Positions 44,808-54,288 are shown, numbered from the stretch's first letter. The stretch is DNA of 64,000 nucleotides from JAFIHK01 sp041441455 (GCA_041441455.1 JASDTB010000044.1:1-64000), one strand, 5' to 3'. Numbers and translations: made by a program. Notes: generated by a model from the letters alone, not told the origin.

Positions 44808-45413
44808 ATGAAAAACGTCTCATTAATATTCAATGTTGTACTCACAGTTGCAGTTATAGCATTATTTGTTCTACATTTTTCTTCTCGTTCAAAACAATCT
44901 CAATCAACAACATCAGAAGTGTCAGCTGCACCTTCTGGAAGCATTGTTTATATTCAGATCGACTCACTGATGAAACAGTACGACATGTTTAATGATTTAA
45001 AGTCAGAATTAGAAAATAAGGCTCAAACTATTCAAGATGATCTTAGCAAAAAGGGAAGAGCATTTGAAAGAGACGTAAACGATTTTAAAGAAAAAGTTCA
45101 GAAAGGTCTTATTACTAGAGCTCAAGCAGAAGGCCTTCAACAACAACTTGCTAGCAGAGAACAAGAGTTACAAGGTCTGTCTCAACAAAAACAGATGGAG
45201 ATGGCAGAAGAAGAAGGAGTATTAGTTAGGAAAGTAATGGATGCTCTTAATAAGTATTTAGCTAAATACAACCAAGAGAAGAAGTTTGCACTAATCATTA
45301 CTACTTCTGGCACAACCAACACTGTTATTACTGCTGACTCTACATTCAACATCACAAAAGAGGTTGTGGCTGGTTTGAATGACGAATACATTAAAACTAA
45401 AAATAATAAATAG
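44808..45413 (+). CDS. OmpH/Skp-like protein with N-terminal membrane anchor
   Basis: This 201-residue protein starts with a hydrophobic helix (about 5-24) that lacks a clear cleavage site and so may anchor it to the inner membrane facing the periplasm. A linker rich in Ser/Gln/Thr follows, then an OmpH-like region: SIVYIQIDSLMKQYDMF (about 45-61), a long coiled coil (about 62-140), and the closing strand FALIITTSGTTNTVITADS. It is the third OmpH-type gene in the window and is likely cotranscribed with the glycosyltransferase and purC genes. A role as a tethered chaperone is inference. Confidence 0.85.
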   Translation: MKNVSLIFNVVLTVAVIALFVLHFSSRSKQSQSTTSEVSAAPSGSIVYIQIDSLMKQYDMFNDLKSELENKAQTIQDDLSKKGRAFERDVNDFKEKVQKGLITRAQAEGLQQQLASREQELQGLSQQKQMEMAEEEGVLVRKVMDALNKYLAKYNQEKKFALIITTSGTTNTVITADSTFNITKEVVAGLNDEYIKTKNNK

Positions 45414-45422
45414 TACAATATC

Positions 45423-46541
45423 TTGAAAATAGCACTTTTATCTTGCTTTTACCCCTATAGAGGAGGAATTGCGCAGTTCAATGCAAATGTATTCAATGAA
45501 CTGAGCAAGGAGCATGATGTAAAGGCTTTTAATTTCAAAAGACAATATCCCGATATCCTATTCCCCGGCAAGACGCAATACGTCGGGGAGGGAGATTCGG
45601 CTATTAAAATAGAGAGCGAGAGGATTCTGGACACAGCAAATCCTCTTTCTTATATTAAGACGTCTAGTATCATTCGCAAATGGGAACCAGACATTCTTTT
45701 AATGAGATATTGGATGTCATATTTTGCTCCTTCTCAAGGATATGTTGCAAGACATATGCTTCCCACTACAAAAAGAATCTCTGTTTTAGATAATGTGATC
45801 CCACATGAAAGAAGGTTTTTTGACACCCCATTTACAAAGTACTATCTTAATTCGAATGATGGCTTCATCGTCTTATCTGAAGCGGTAAGAGACGATCTTT
45901 TGAAACTAAAGCCCAATGCCAAATATCTAATGACTCCGCACCCTGTTTATAACCACTTCGGAGCAAAAATAGGAAAGCAAGAGGCGTGTAAAATCTTAAA
46001 TATAGATCACAGATATAAAAATATCCTTTTCTTTGGGTTAATAAGAGAGTATAAGGGACTCGACATTCTGATTGAGGCGTTCGGGATGCTTGAAGGAGAA
46101 TATAACTTAATTATAGCCGGAGAGCCATATGGCAGTTTTACAGAATATCAGGAAAAAATTGATATACTTAAAAATAGAGATAACGTAAAACTTTTTACAA
46201 GATATATTTCGGACGAAGAGGTTCCTCTCTTTTTCTCAGCTGCTGATGTCTGCGTTTTACCATATAGATCAGCTACCCAAAGTGGAATAAGCGCAATTTC
46301 GTACCATTTTGAACTTCCAATGATAACTACCGATGTCGGAGGACTGAAAGAGGCAATCGAAACACCTGGCACAGGGATTGTGGTTCCTGAACCTGACGCC
46401 AAACTAGTTAAAGATGCAATAGAAAAATTCTTTGGTCAAGAACCAAGTGAAGATTTTGTTAAGAATATACAACGAGAAAATGAAAGACTCTCTTGGTCTA
46501 ATTTCTGTAGTAAACTCTTAGATTTTTATCAAACACTATAA
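45423..46541 (+). CDS. Glycosyltransferase family 4-like protein (TTG start)
   Basis: This 372-residue GT-B glycosyltransferase has the N-terminal FYPYRGGIAQFNANVFNELS region and the C-terminal nucleotide-sugar domain with NILFFGLIREYKGLDILIEA (about 200-219), LNLIIAGEP-like YNLIIAGEPYG, and PYRSATQSGISAISYHFELP followed by DVGGLKEAI. The start codon is TTG at 45423, ten bases after the preceding stop; no ATG nearby gives the complete N-terminal strand KIALLSCFYP. It probably builds a lipid-linked or surface glycan. Sugar donor and acceptor are unknown. Confidence 0.88.
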   Translation: MKIALLSCFYPYRGGIAQFNANVFNELSKEHDVKAFNFKRQYPDILFPGKTQYVGEGDSAIKIESERILDTANPLSYIKTSSIIRKWEPDILLMRYWMSYFAPSQGYVARHMLPTTKRISVLDNVIPHERRFFDTPFTKYYLNSNDGFIVLSEAVRDDLLKLKPNAKYLMTPHPVYNHFGAKIGKQEACKILNIDHRYKNILFFGLIREYKGLDILIEAFGMLEGEYNLIIAGEPYGSFTEYQEKIDILKNRDNVKLFTRYISDEEVPLFFSAADVCVLPYRSATQSGISAISYHFELPMITTDVGGLKEAIETPGTGIVVPEPDAKLVKDAIEKFFGQEPSEDFVKNIQRENERLSWSNFCSKLLDFYQTL

Positions 46542-46563
46542 ACAACTAAAACACTTTAAGACA

Positions 46564-47514
46564 ATGTCGGCAATTACAAGAACAGAGTACAATTTTTCGA
46601 AGCAAACAACCAAGTATGTAGGAAAAGTCAGAGATGTCTACACCATCGCAGACAAATATCTGGTAATGATCGCTACTGACAGAATCTCTGCTTTTGACGT
46701 AGTACTACCAAAAGGTATTCCTTACAAAGGGCAAGTTTTAAATCAAATTGCCGCTAAGTTTTTAGACATGACATCGGACATAGTTCCTAACTGGAAAATC
46801 GCATCTCCCGATCCAATGGTAACAGTTGGACACAAATGTGACCCACTTCCAGTTGAGATGATTGTAAGAGCGTACTTGACTGGTAGTTCATGGAGAGCCT
46901 ATAAGGCTGGCGCAAGAGAGATTTGCGGTGTTAAGATTCCTGAAGGAATGAGAGAGCATCAAGCATTTCCTCAACCAATTATCACTCCAACAACAAAAGC
47001 AGAAATTGGAGAGCACGATCAAGATATCTCAAAAGAGGAGATTATTGCAAAAGGGCTTGTTAGTGCAGAGGATTATGCAAAAGTAGAGGAGTACACAATG
47101 GCTCTATTCAGAAGAGGCTCAGAGATTGCTGCAGAAAGAGGCCTTATTTTGGTGGACACAAAATATGAATTCGGCAAAAAAGGTGATGAGATCTACCTGA
47201 TAGACGAAATCCACACTCCAGATTCATCGAGATATTTTTATGCCAACACTTATGAAGAGCTTTTTGCAAAAGGCGAACCTCAGAGACAACTTTCAAAAGA
47301 GTTTGTACGAGAATGGCTGATGGAAAATGGGTTTAGCGGACAAACAGGTCAGAGTGTTCCAGAGATGACAGAGGAGATTGTAAACAGTATATCAGAAAGA
47401 TACATTGAGTTATTCGAAAACATTACTGGTCAAAAATTTGAAAAAGCGGTTTACGACGAAAATATTTTTGAAAGAATCGAAACCAACATCAACAACATGC
47501 TTGCAAGACTATGA
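46564..47514 (+). CDS. purC: Phosphoribosylaminoimidazole-succinocarboxamide synthase
   Basis: PurC (SAICAR synthase) joins aspartate to CAIR in purine synthesis. The 316-residue product is of the longer type found in Bacteroidota and eukaryote-like enzymes. Motifs are YVGKVRDVYTI (ATP-binding loop, about 18-28), ATDRISAFDVVLP, IVRAYLTGSSWRAY, LILVDTKYEFG and LIDEIHTPDSSRY. Its stop overlaps the start of the LysM gene by four bases (ATGA), so translational coupling is likely. Confidence 0.97.
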   Translation: MSAITRTEYNFSKQTTKYVGKVRDVYTIADKYLVMIATDRISAFDVVLPKGIPYKGQVLNQIAAKFLDMTSDIVPNWKIASPDPMVTVGHKCDPLPVEMIVRAYLTGSSWRAYKAGAREICGVKIPEGMREHQAFPQPIITPTTKAEIGEHDQDISKEEIIAKGLVSAEDYAKVEEYTMALFRRGSEIAAERGLILVDTKYEFGKKGDEIYLIDEIHTPDSSRYFYANTYEELFAKGEPQRQLSKEFVREWLMENGFSGQTGQSVPEMTEEIVNSISERYIELFENITGQKFEKAVYDENIFERIETNINNMLARL

Positions 47515-49121
47515 GTTTAATCAAGAACATAGCGCTTATCACCCTGCTTCTTATGATTCAGGGTGTAGCGCATTTAAGCGGACAGACTAATTCTGGAACT
47601 AGAATAGTTAAAGAGGGGAAAGAGTATATCGTACACACGGTAGAAAAAAAGCAGACATTGTTCGCTATTAGTAAGTTATATAATATTAATTACGAAACTC
47701 TTTTAAAAGAGAATCCCGAACTTGCAGCGGGGTTAAAAGCTGGAGAGACAATCCTAATTAAGGTAGGAAATGAACCAGAGCAAACACATAAACTGCATAC
47801 TGTTCAATGGTATGAAACTATTGAATCTATCGCTACAGACTACAAAATAAGTGTTGCTGAATTAATGAAATTCAACAACTTAAAAGAAAAGGAACTTAAA
47901 ACAAGGCAGGTACTAAAAATTCCTGTAGATATTAAAAAAGAGGATACTAAGAAAGTAGATCTGAAACCAGAAACGAAGGAAATTAAAGATATTCCTGTAG
48001 CAAAAGACGAAGAGAAACAAGTCCTAACCGTTCCATTTGTTCCTGCTAAAAAAGAGAGAGTAAAGAGTGACAGTTACAAAATCGGAGTAGTATTACCACT
48101 TGGAGGCAGTAAAGAGCAGAAAGACTATAACAATTTTATGGAATACTATCAAGGATTCTTGATAGCCCTGAATGAGGCAAAAACAGATGGGATGAATCTC
48201 GATGTTGTTGTTATTGATTCAGAAGAGTATCCTAAGCCAGAGCTAATTTGGCAAAGTGGAAAACTAAAAGGTTGCACTATGCTATTTGGACCAGTTTACT
48301 CCCTTGAGATTAAATCAATCCTGAGTTATGCCGCAGATAATGGCATTAAGGTTATCTCTCCAATGGATCCAAAGGCGGAAAATTTGGTCACTACATCTGC
48401 CAATCTCATCCAGGCAACTGTTCCATTAATGACACAACAAAAGCATTTAGTCTCTTCCCTTTCAAGAATTAATAATATTGTTCTACTCCACGAACAATCT
48501 ACTAATGATCAAGATATCACAGGTATTACAAAAAGATCTCTAGATGAGGAGGGATTGAAATACAATTCATACTCATACGCTGTTTTGAAAGGAAGGTCAG
48601 TATACGATATTATTGCTTCAAAACTTTCTAAAGAGAAGCTAAACGAAGTCATAATCACATCAAATTCAGAGGCTTTTGTTTTTGACGTTCTACGCAATTT
48701 AAACTTATTATCGACTAGAGCTGGGTATCGAATTAAATTATATGGAACCTCAAAGTGGAGAAACTTTGAGTCGGTAGACTTGTCGTATTACCACGATATG
48801 AATTTGACATTATCTCTTCCTTATCATATCGACTATTCATCGACAAATGTTAAAAACTTTGTCTCAGAATACAGAGCTCTTTTTAAATCAGAACCTAACG
48901 CATACTCTTTTCAAGGTTATGACCTTGGGGCATTCTTTTTAAAAGCTCTAAACGATTATGGAAAGAATTTCGAAGATTACCTTGAGGAGATTGAAGGATC
49001 AATGCTACAATCTGATCTTAAATTTAAAAAGCCAACTCCAGAGAGTGGCTTTATAAATCAGTCAACAAGAAAAATTACATATCGACCAGATTACTCAATC
49101 GAGACTGGAAGTTTTAGATAA
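47511..49121 (+). CDS. LysM protein with a type I periplasmic-binding fold
   Basis: This 536-residue exported protein has a signal peptide (about 1-24), two LysM peptidoglycan-binding modules (about 39-84 and 94-138), a charged Lys/Glu/Pro linker (about 140-187), and a C-terminal domain of the type I periplasmic-binding fold (about 188-520), beginning YKIGVVLPLGGSKEQKDYN. No ABC permease or ATPase gene is near, so transport is doubtful. The combination recalls LpoA, whose C-terminal domain has the same fold and activates a penicillin-binding protein; a wall-related role is inference. Its 3' end overlaps the convergent aminopeptidase gene by 27 bases. Confidence 0.82.
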   Translation: MSLIKNIALITLLLMIQGVAHLSGQTNSGTRIVKEGKEYIVHTVEKKQTLFAISKLYNINYETLLKENPELAAGLKAGETILIKVGNEPEQTHKLHTVQWYETIESIATDYKISVAELMKFNNLKEKELKTRQVLKIPVDIKKEDTKKVDLKPETKEIKDIPVAKDEEKQVLTVPFVPAKKERVKSDSYKIGVVLPLGGSKEQKDYNNFMEYYQGFLIALNEAKTDGMNLDVVVIDSEEYPKPELIWQSGKLKGCTMLFGPVYSLEIKSILSYAADNGIKVISPMDPKAENLVTTSANLIQATVPLMTQQKHLVSSLSRINNIVLLHEQSTNDQDITGITKRSLDEEGLKYNSYSYAVLKGRSVYDIIASKLSKEKLNEVIITSNSEAFVFDVLRNLNLLSTRAGYRIKLYGTSKWRNFESVDLSYYHDMNLTLSLPYHIDYSSTNVKNFVSEYRALFKSEPNAYSFQGYDLGAFFLKALNDYGKNFEDYLEEIEGSMLQSDLKFKKPTPESGFINQSTRKITYRPDYSIETGSFR

Positions 49122-50879
49122 CAACCATCTCTTTTCTGAATCATCAAGATATACCGAAAGCCTGTCATATACCCTACTATGATAGGCTTTTAGCCATTGT
49201 ATCTCACTCTTGCAAAGTTTGCTTAAGTCTGCAAGTCTTAAATCTATTGGCACAAGTGTTAACGTCTCAAACTCGAGAAATTCACCTTGGTCAGATTTGA
49301 ATGATTCAACACATGCAATCATGTTTTCAATACGAATCCCATATTTACCGGGCACATAAATTGCTGGTTCATTTGATTGAACCATACCAACTTCTAATAC
49401 TACCGGATTCTCTTCCATTCTTATACTCTGAGGACCTTCATGAACACACAAGAAATGTCCAATCCCGTGTCCAGTCCCATGCAAATAAGATCTGCCAGCT
49501 TTATAAACCTCCCCTCTAGCCAAGAAATCAAGAGAAGCACCTCTTGTCCCCTTTTTAAAAACCGCACAAGAGAGAGCTATCATCCCCTTCAGCACAGCAG
49601 TATAGTCTGCTTTAAACTCTTCAGTAGGTTCTCCTAAAAATAGAGTTCTAGTTGTATCAGTTGTCCCATATAAATATTGACCACCTGTGTCTAAAAGCAA
49701 TGAGCCCTCACGCAAAATAATTGGATTCTCCTTAGAGAGAGAGTAGTGAGGAGCTGCACCAGAAGCACCAAAAGCTACAATTGGCGAAAAACTCTCTCCT
49801 CTGTAAAACTCAGATTCAGCCCTAATTTTCTGAATCTCATCTGCTAGCTCATGCTCAGCCATTATTACTCCATTCTCAACATTTTCCTCAATCTTTTTCA
49901 AAAATTTCACCCATGCAACACCATCAATTTCACACGCCTTTCTGAATCCCTCTAACTCTACTTCATTTTTGACCGCTTTTTGTTTTCCAATAATGCCCCC
50001 TCTTTGAGTGTCGAACTTTATACTCAAAGCAATCGGTTCGATGATTGAATAGACGGAGTAAGCTGTCCTATCTGGGTTAATTAACACATCCTTTCCAGCA
50101 CAAATCTCCTTTGACTTATTCTCAAAATCTACATAATTATAAATTTCAATTTTATTTTCATTCAACTCGCTGATCAATTGTTGGCTCAATCCCGACAGAT
50201 TGCAAAAAAGATGAATTTTTGACGAGGTGACAATTGCTTTGCACATTGGTAATGGATTATACTCAATATCAGAGCCTCGAAGATTGCATAACCACGCAAT
50301 ATCATCACAAACCGTGGTAATTAATGCACTCTTTTTTGTAAAGTTGTTATTTTTAGAGATTTGTCTTAGTTTATCGGTTGTAGAGACACCACAATAAGAG
50401 AGATCAAGACCGAAAAGGTCACAAAACTTTAGACTAGGTCTATCTTGCCATACATCAACAAAGAGATCATCACTCATTTCAAGAGAAAACGGAGAGAGTT
50501 GGTTCTTTAGTGATTCAACATCAGAGACGGAAAAAAGAGCAGAATCGATACCAATTTTGTACCCAAGAACATATTGATCCTTTAACCAATCTGCAATTGT
50601 TGGCTCCCCTGCAACACCAATCTTTTTTAATTCAATTCCACTTCCAGCTAGTTGCATCTCTGCTTGAATAAAATATCGAGAATCTGTCCATAGGGCAGCC
50701 TGGTTTAGTGTAACGACTACAGTTCCTGCAGATCCTGTAAATCCCGATATCCACTCTCTGCACTTATAGTAATCTTGAATATATTCGCCAAAATGGGGAT
50801 CGTTCGAAGGAATAATGAATCCGTAAAGACCTCTCTCTTTGAGTCTGAATCGTAATTCTGACAATTTATTTGTTTTCAT
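49095..50879 (-). CDS. pepP: Aminopeptidase P family protein (Xaa-Pro aminopeptidase, M24B)
   Basis: This enzyme removes N-terminal residues that precede proline. The 594-residue product has the three-domain long form of the family: two creatinase-like N-terminal domains (about 1-300) and a C-terminal pita-bread domain. Metal ligands are visible in LLLDTGGQYLYGTTDTTRT (two Asp), GTGHGIGHFLCVHEGP (His), QSNEPAIY (Glu) and YGIRIENM (Glu). There is no signal peptide, so it is cytoplasmic. It could finish degradation of imported proline-containing peptides. Confidence 0.93.
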   Translation of the reverse strand: MKTNKLSELRFRLKERGLYGFIIPSNDPHFGEYIQDYYKCREWISGFTGSAGTVVVTLNQAALWTDSRYFIQAEMQLAGSGIELKKIGVAGEPTIADWLKDQYVLGYKIGIDSALFSVSDVESLKNQLSPFSLEMSDDLFVDVWQDRPSLKFCDLFGLDLSYCGVSTTDKLRQISKNNNFTKKSALITTVCDDIAWLCNLRGSDIEYNPLPMCKAIVTSSKIHLFCNLSGLSQQLISELNENKIEIYNYVDFENKSKEICAGKDVLINPDRTAYSVYSIIEPIALSIKFDTQRGGIIGKQKAVKNEVELEGFRKACEIDGVAWVKFLKKIEENVENGVIMAEHELADEIQKIRAESEFYRGESFSPIVAFGASGAAPHYSLSKENPIILREGSLLLDTGGQYLYGTTDTTRTLFLGEPTEEFKADYTAVLKGMIALSCAVFKKGTRGASLDFLARGEVYKAGRSYLHGTGHGIGHFLCVHEGPQSIRMEENPVVLEVGMVQSNEPAIYVPGKYGIRIENMIACVESFKSDQGEFLEFETLTLVPIDLRLADLSKLCKSEIQWLKAYHSRVYDRLSVYLDDSEKRWLLSKTSSLD

Positions 50880-50896
50880 GGCTATTGCATTTTCTA

Positions 50897-50923
50897 CAAA
50901 AATAATAAATATTATTATCTTTG
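50897..50923. promoter_or_regulatory. Back-to-back -7 boxes for pepP (-) and rubrerythrin (+)
   Basis: CAAAAATA at 50897-50904 reads TATTTTTG on the minus strand toward pepP. TATCTTTG at 50916-50923 faces the rubrerythrin gene. Both fit TAnnTTTG. The arrangement repeats that of the nadK/pdxJ gap, with the same minus-strand box. Confidence 0.55.
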
Positions 50924-50970
50924 TTTATGTCGTTTTCTACGAACAATCACTAATCCAAAAATATATCAGT

Positions 50971-51549
50971 ATGGAAAAAAGTATTAAAGGCACAATGACA
51001 GAACAGAATCTGCTTAAGGCTTTTGCAGGAGAATCACAAGCAAGAAGCCGCTATACATTCTTTGCAAGTGTAGCAAAAAAAGAGGGATTCGAGCAAATAG
51101 CAGCTGTTTTTTCTGAGACAGCTGACCAAGAGCTTGAACATGCAAAAAGATTCTTTAAATTCCTCGAAGGTGGAATGTTGGAGATTCAAGCTTCATATCC
51201 TGCCGGAAAAATTGGAACCACTGCAGAAAATTTACTTGCTGCAGCAGAGGGAGAGAACGAAGAGTGGAGTTTGTTATACCCTGAATTTGCAAAAATTGCT
51301 CAAGAAGAGGGGTTCCCTCAAGTTGCTACTGCTTTCAAAATGATTGCAAAGGTTGAGGCAGAACATGAGGCAAGATATAGAACTCTTCTAGAGAGAGTTA
51401 TTGCCGAAAAGGTATTCGAGAGAGAGGAGGATATTGAATGGCAATGCCGCAACTGTGGCTATGTTCACAAAGGAAAAAAAGCTTTGGAGAACTGCCCAGC
51501 TTGTAACCATCCGAAATCTTATTTCGAACCTAAGAAAAATAACTACTAA
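50971..51549 (+). CDS. Rubrerythrin
   Basis: Rubrerythrin reduces hydrogen peroxide in anaerobes with a non-heme diiron centre. The start at 50971 gives the typical MEKSIKGTMTEQNLLKAF; an open frame continues upstream to 50839 but overlaps the divergent promoter boxes and would add a non-homologous stretch. The 192-residue product has the ferritin-like four-helix domain with AGESQARSRY, DQELEHAKRFF and KVEAEHEARYR iron ligands, then a rubredoxin domain with CRNCGYVH and CPACNHPKS. Complete and intact. Confidence 0.97.
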   Translation: MEKSIKGTMTEQNLLKAFAGESQARSRYTFFASVAKKEGFEQIAAVFSETADQELEHAKRFFKFLEGGMLEIQASYPAGKIGTTAENLLAAAEGENEEWSLLYPEFAKIAQEEGFPQVATAFKMIAKVEAEHEARYRTLLERVIAEKVFEREEDIEWQCRNCGYVHKGKKALENCPACNHPKSYFEPKKNNY

Positions 51550-51564
51550 GATTCTAAAAAAAGA

Positions 51565-51572
51565 TATCTTTG
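51565..51572 (+). promoter_or_regulatory. Promoter -7 box for the Gate-domain gene
   Basis: TATCTTTG, followed by CG, lies 16 bases before the start codon and fits TAnnTTTG; the same eight bases precede rubrerythrin. Confidence 0.5.
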
Positions 51573-51588
51573 CGTTTTAATTCTTAAC

Positions 51589-52536
51589 ATGGAAAAAACT
51601 GCAAAGCAAAGAATCATAGAATCAGTAAGAGAAGTAATGCCAAAAACAGTTAAAACCTGTTTTTGGCTTATTAAAATTACAGTAGGTATCTCAATTCTGA
51701 TTCTTTTTTTAAGATATTTCAATATTCTACCTTGGTTCTCGGAACTAATCAGCCCAGTTTTTAATTTTGTCGGACTTCCCGGAGAGGCTGCTTTATCATT
51801 CGTAACAGGATATTTCGTAAATGTTTATTCAGCAATAGCTGTTATGGTCACACTTGACTTAGATGCTAGGTCTATCACAATACTATCAGTTATGGTGCTA
51901 TGCGCCCACAATATGATAACAGAGACAGCAGTTCAGAAAAAAACAGGATCTTCAGCAACTAGAATTGTAATAATTAGAACATTATCGGCATTAGTTCTTG
52001 GTTTTGTCTTAAATCTTATAATGCCAGGGAGTGTTATGCAAAGTGCTTCTAATGCACACGTTGAACAAGCTGACTTAATGCAAATGGTTACCACATGGTT
52101 TTGGTCAACATTGAATGTTGTATTAAAGATGGTAGTCCTGATCTTCTCATTGTCTATCCTACAAAGATTACTTTCGGAGTTTGGAGTCATCAGGTGGATT
52201 TCTAAATTCCTCCGCCCTCTGTTATTAATTTTTGGATTGCCAGCAAAAACTTCGTTCTTATGGATTGTTGCAAATATTCTTGGACTAGCTTACGGAGCTG
52301 CGATAATGATGGAAGAGACAGAGTCGGGGAAAATCAGTAAAGAGGATGCTGACCTACTAAATCACCACATTGGCATATCACACAGCAACTTAGAAGACGT
52401 ACTCCTACTCTCATCTGTAGGTGCAATGGTAGTTTGGATGTTATTGTCTCGTTGGGCAATGTCGGCATTACTAGTATGGGAACTTCGTCTTGAGATGTTT
52501 GTTCGAAAAAAATATGTAAATTTGCGGATTAATTAA
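51589..52536 (+). CDS. Gate-domain (nucleoside recognition) membrane protein
   Basis: This 315-residue integral membrane protein has about seven hydrophobic segments and two Gate-type stretches, GLPGEAALSFVTGYFVNVYSAIAV (about 65-88) and FGLPAKTSFLWIVANILGLAYGAAIM (about 216-241). These resemble the nucleoside-recognition domain of the SpmA/SpmB and concentrative nucleoside transporter groups. The substrate is unknown, and the name does not imply spore formation here. A conserved pattern CAHNMITETAVQ lies between the halves. It precedes trxB by 15 bases, but trxB appears to have its own promoter inside its 3' end. Confidence 0.82.
   Translation: MEKTAKQRIIESVREVMPKTVKTCFWLIKITVGISILILFLRYFNILPWFSELISPVFNFVGLPGEAALSFVTGYFVNVYSAIAVMVTLDLDARSITILSVMVLCAHNMITETAVQKKTGSSATRIVIIRTLSALVLGFVLNLIMPGSVMQSASNAHVEQADLMQMVTTWFWSTLNVVLKMVVLIFSLSILQRLLSEFGVIRWISKFLRPLLLIFGLPAKTSFLWIVANILGLAYGAAIMMEETESGKISKEDADLLNHHIGISHSNLEDVLLLSSVGAMVVWMLLSRWAMSALLVWELRLEMFVRKKYVNLRIN
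52498..52524 (+). promoter_or_regulatory. Promoter for trxB-bamD-rpoZ-coaBC-recN
   Basis: TTTG (52498-52501) and TAAATTTG (52517-52524) lie within the last codons of the preceding gene, 15 bases apart, 27 bases before the trxB ATG. They would drive the compact downstream operon. Confidence 0.5.
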
Positions 52537-52551
52537 TTCAATGAAATAAAT

Positions 52552-53487
52552 ATGAGTACAGAAAATATAAAATGTCTTATAATTGGCAGCGGTCCTGCGG
52601 GATATACTGCTGCAATCTATGCGTCAAGAGCTAACCTCTCACCTGTTTTATATGAAGGCATACAGCCTGGCGGTCAATTAACTACAACAACAGAGATAGA
52701 AAATTTCCCAGGATACCCTAAAGGAATTACTGGCCAAGAGATGATGAATGATCTAAAAGCTCAGGCTGAAAGATTTGGCACAGATGTTAGATTTGGAATC
52801 GTTACGAAAGCTGACCTCTCTTCTCGTCCATTTAAAATTACTATAGATGACGAAAAAGAGATTACTGCAGAAGCAGTGATTATCTCAACTGGAGCTACAG
52901 CAAAATATTTAGGACTGGAAAGTGAAGAGACATTCAGAGGAATGGGTGTTTCTGCTTGCGCAACTTGTGATGGATTTTTCTATCGCGGCAAGGATGTTGC
53001 AGTAGTAGGCGGTGGCGATACTGCATGCGAAGAGGCTTCTTATTTATCGGGACTATGTAATAAGGTCTATATGATAGTAAGAAGAGACGAGTTGAGGGCT
53101 TCTAAAGCAATGCAGGAGAGAGTTAAAAATACTCCAAATATTGAAATTTTATGGCAGTACAATACTAAAGAGATTCTTGGCGATGCAACAGCAGGTGTAA
53201 CAGGAGCTCTTCTAGTACATAAAGATGGTAGCGAAAAGAGGATTGATATTCATGGATTTTTCCTCGCAATTGGACACCACCCTAATTCAGAACTGTTTAG
53301 CCAGTGGGTTAAAACAAATGAAGAGGGTTATATATTAACCGAAGGGAAAAGCAGTAAAACTAATGTACCTGGAGTATTTGCCGCAGGTGATGTGCAAGAT
53401 CCTCATTACAGACAAGCAATTACAGCAGCTGGCTCTGGTTGTATGGCTGCCATGGACTTAGAAAGATTTCTAACTGAAAACAGATAA
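52552..53487 (+). CDS. trxB: Thioredoxin-disulfide reductase
   Basis: TrxB passes electrons from NADPH to thioredoxin. The 311-residue flavoprotein has the FAD motif GSGPAGYTAAIYAS (12-25), the redox pair CATC (136-139), the NADPH-binding VVGGGDTACEEASYL, and the C-terminal FAD motif GVFAAGDVQDP. The length is that of the low-molecular-weight bacterial type. Its stop codon is immediately followed by the bamD start. Confidence 0.97.
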   Translation: MSTENIKCLIIGSGPAGYTAAIYASRANLSPVLYEGIQPGGQLTTTTEIENFPGYPKGITGQEMMNDLKAQAERFGTDVRFGIVTKADLSSRPFKITIDDEKEITAEAVIISTGATAKYLGLESEETFRGMGVSACATCDGFFYRGKDVAVVGGGDTACEEASYLSGLCNKVYMIVRRDELRASKAMQERVKNTPNIEILWQYNTKEILGDATAGVTGALLVHKDGSEKRIDIHGFFLAIGHHPNSELFSQWVKTNEEGYILTEGKSSKTNVPGVFAAGDVQDPHYRQAITAAGSGCMAAMDLERFLTENR

Positions 53488-54288
53488 ATGATGAAATTGA
53501 AAATTTCGGCAATAACATTGCTGGCAGGGCTTCTACTGGCATCCTGCACGACTACTTACGAAAAGCTTATAAACAGCCCGGATGTTCAGGAAAAATACCA
53601 AGGAGCATTCATGTATTTCAATGCAAAGAAATACACTAGATCTGTTGAGCTTTTTGAGTCAATTCTTGTTGGCGTAAAGGGAACGCTCCAAGAGGATACT
53701 GTCCAGTATTATCTTGGTCTTAGCAACTATAAGCTTGGAGATCTCGTTACTGCCGAGGCTAATTTCGATCAATTTATACAAGTTTTTCCAAGAAGTCCTT
53801 TTACCGAAGAGGCTAAGTTTCTCAGAATAGACTGTCTATACAAATCAACTTACCGATTTGAATTAGATCAAGTACCTACCTACAAAGCTCTATCTGTTAT
53901 TAATGAATTTGTCTATGAGCATCCAAAATCTGTCCATATCGAAAAGTGTAAAGATATGATGAAAGATCTACAAGAACGCTTAGACAGAAAGAGTTACGAA
54001 GCAGCCAAACTATACTTTAAAATTGAAGATTACAAAGCTGCTGTTTACGCTTTAAAGAATGCTTTAAAGGATAATCCAGACAACTCATACCGCGAAGATA
54101 TAATGTATTACATCGTTGCTGCAAACTATCAGTTTGCTCAAAACAGTATCCCTTCTAAACAGAAAGAGAGATATCTGACATTAATCGATGAATATTACAA
54201 TTTTATAAGCGAATTCCCAGAATCTCAATACCGTAAAGAGGTAGATTCTATGTTCAAAAAAGCACAAGAAGTAACAAATAAAAAATAG
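53488..54288 (+). CDS. bamD: Outer-membrane assembly lipoprotein BamD
   Basis: BamD is the essential lipoprotein partner of BamA. The 266-residue product has a lipoprotein signal ending LLLASC (Cys20), then TPR-like helical repeats, beginning YEKLINSPDVQEKYQGAFMYFNAKKYTRSVELFESIL and continuing with VQYYLGLSNYKLGDLVTAEANF and FPRSPFTEEAKFL. These are the typical features of the YfiO family. It starts directly after the trxB stop and is followed by the omega-like gene after two bases. Confidence 0.94.
   Translation: MMKLKISAITLLAGLLLASCTTTYEKLINSPDVQEKYQGAFMYFNAKKYTRSVELFESILVGVKGTLQEDTVQYYLGLSNYKLGDLVTAEANFDQFIQVFPRSPFTEEAKFLRIDCLYKSTYRFELDQVPTYKALSVINEFVYEHPKSVHIEKCKDMMKDLQERLDRKSYEAAKLYFKIEDYKAAVYALKNALKDNPDNSYREDIMYYIVAANYQFAQNSIPSKQKERYLTLIDEYYNFISEFPESQYRKEVDSMFKKAQEVTNKK

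Noticed and set aside
50839..50970. N-terminal extension of rubrerythrin to an upstream ATG
   Set aside because: It would overlap pepP and both promoter boxes, and the family begins at MEKSIKGTMTEQNL.
51589..52536. Sporulation function suggested by similarity to SpmA/SpmB
   Set aside because: The Gate fold is shared by many non-sporulating bacteria and no sporulation gene is present.
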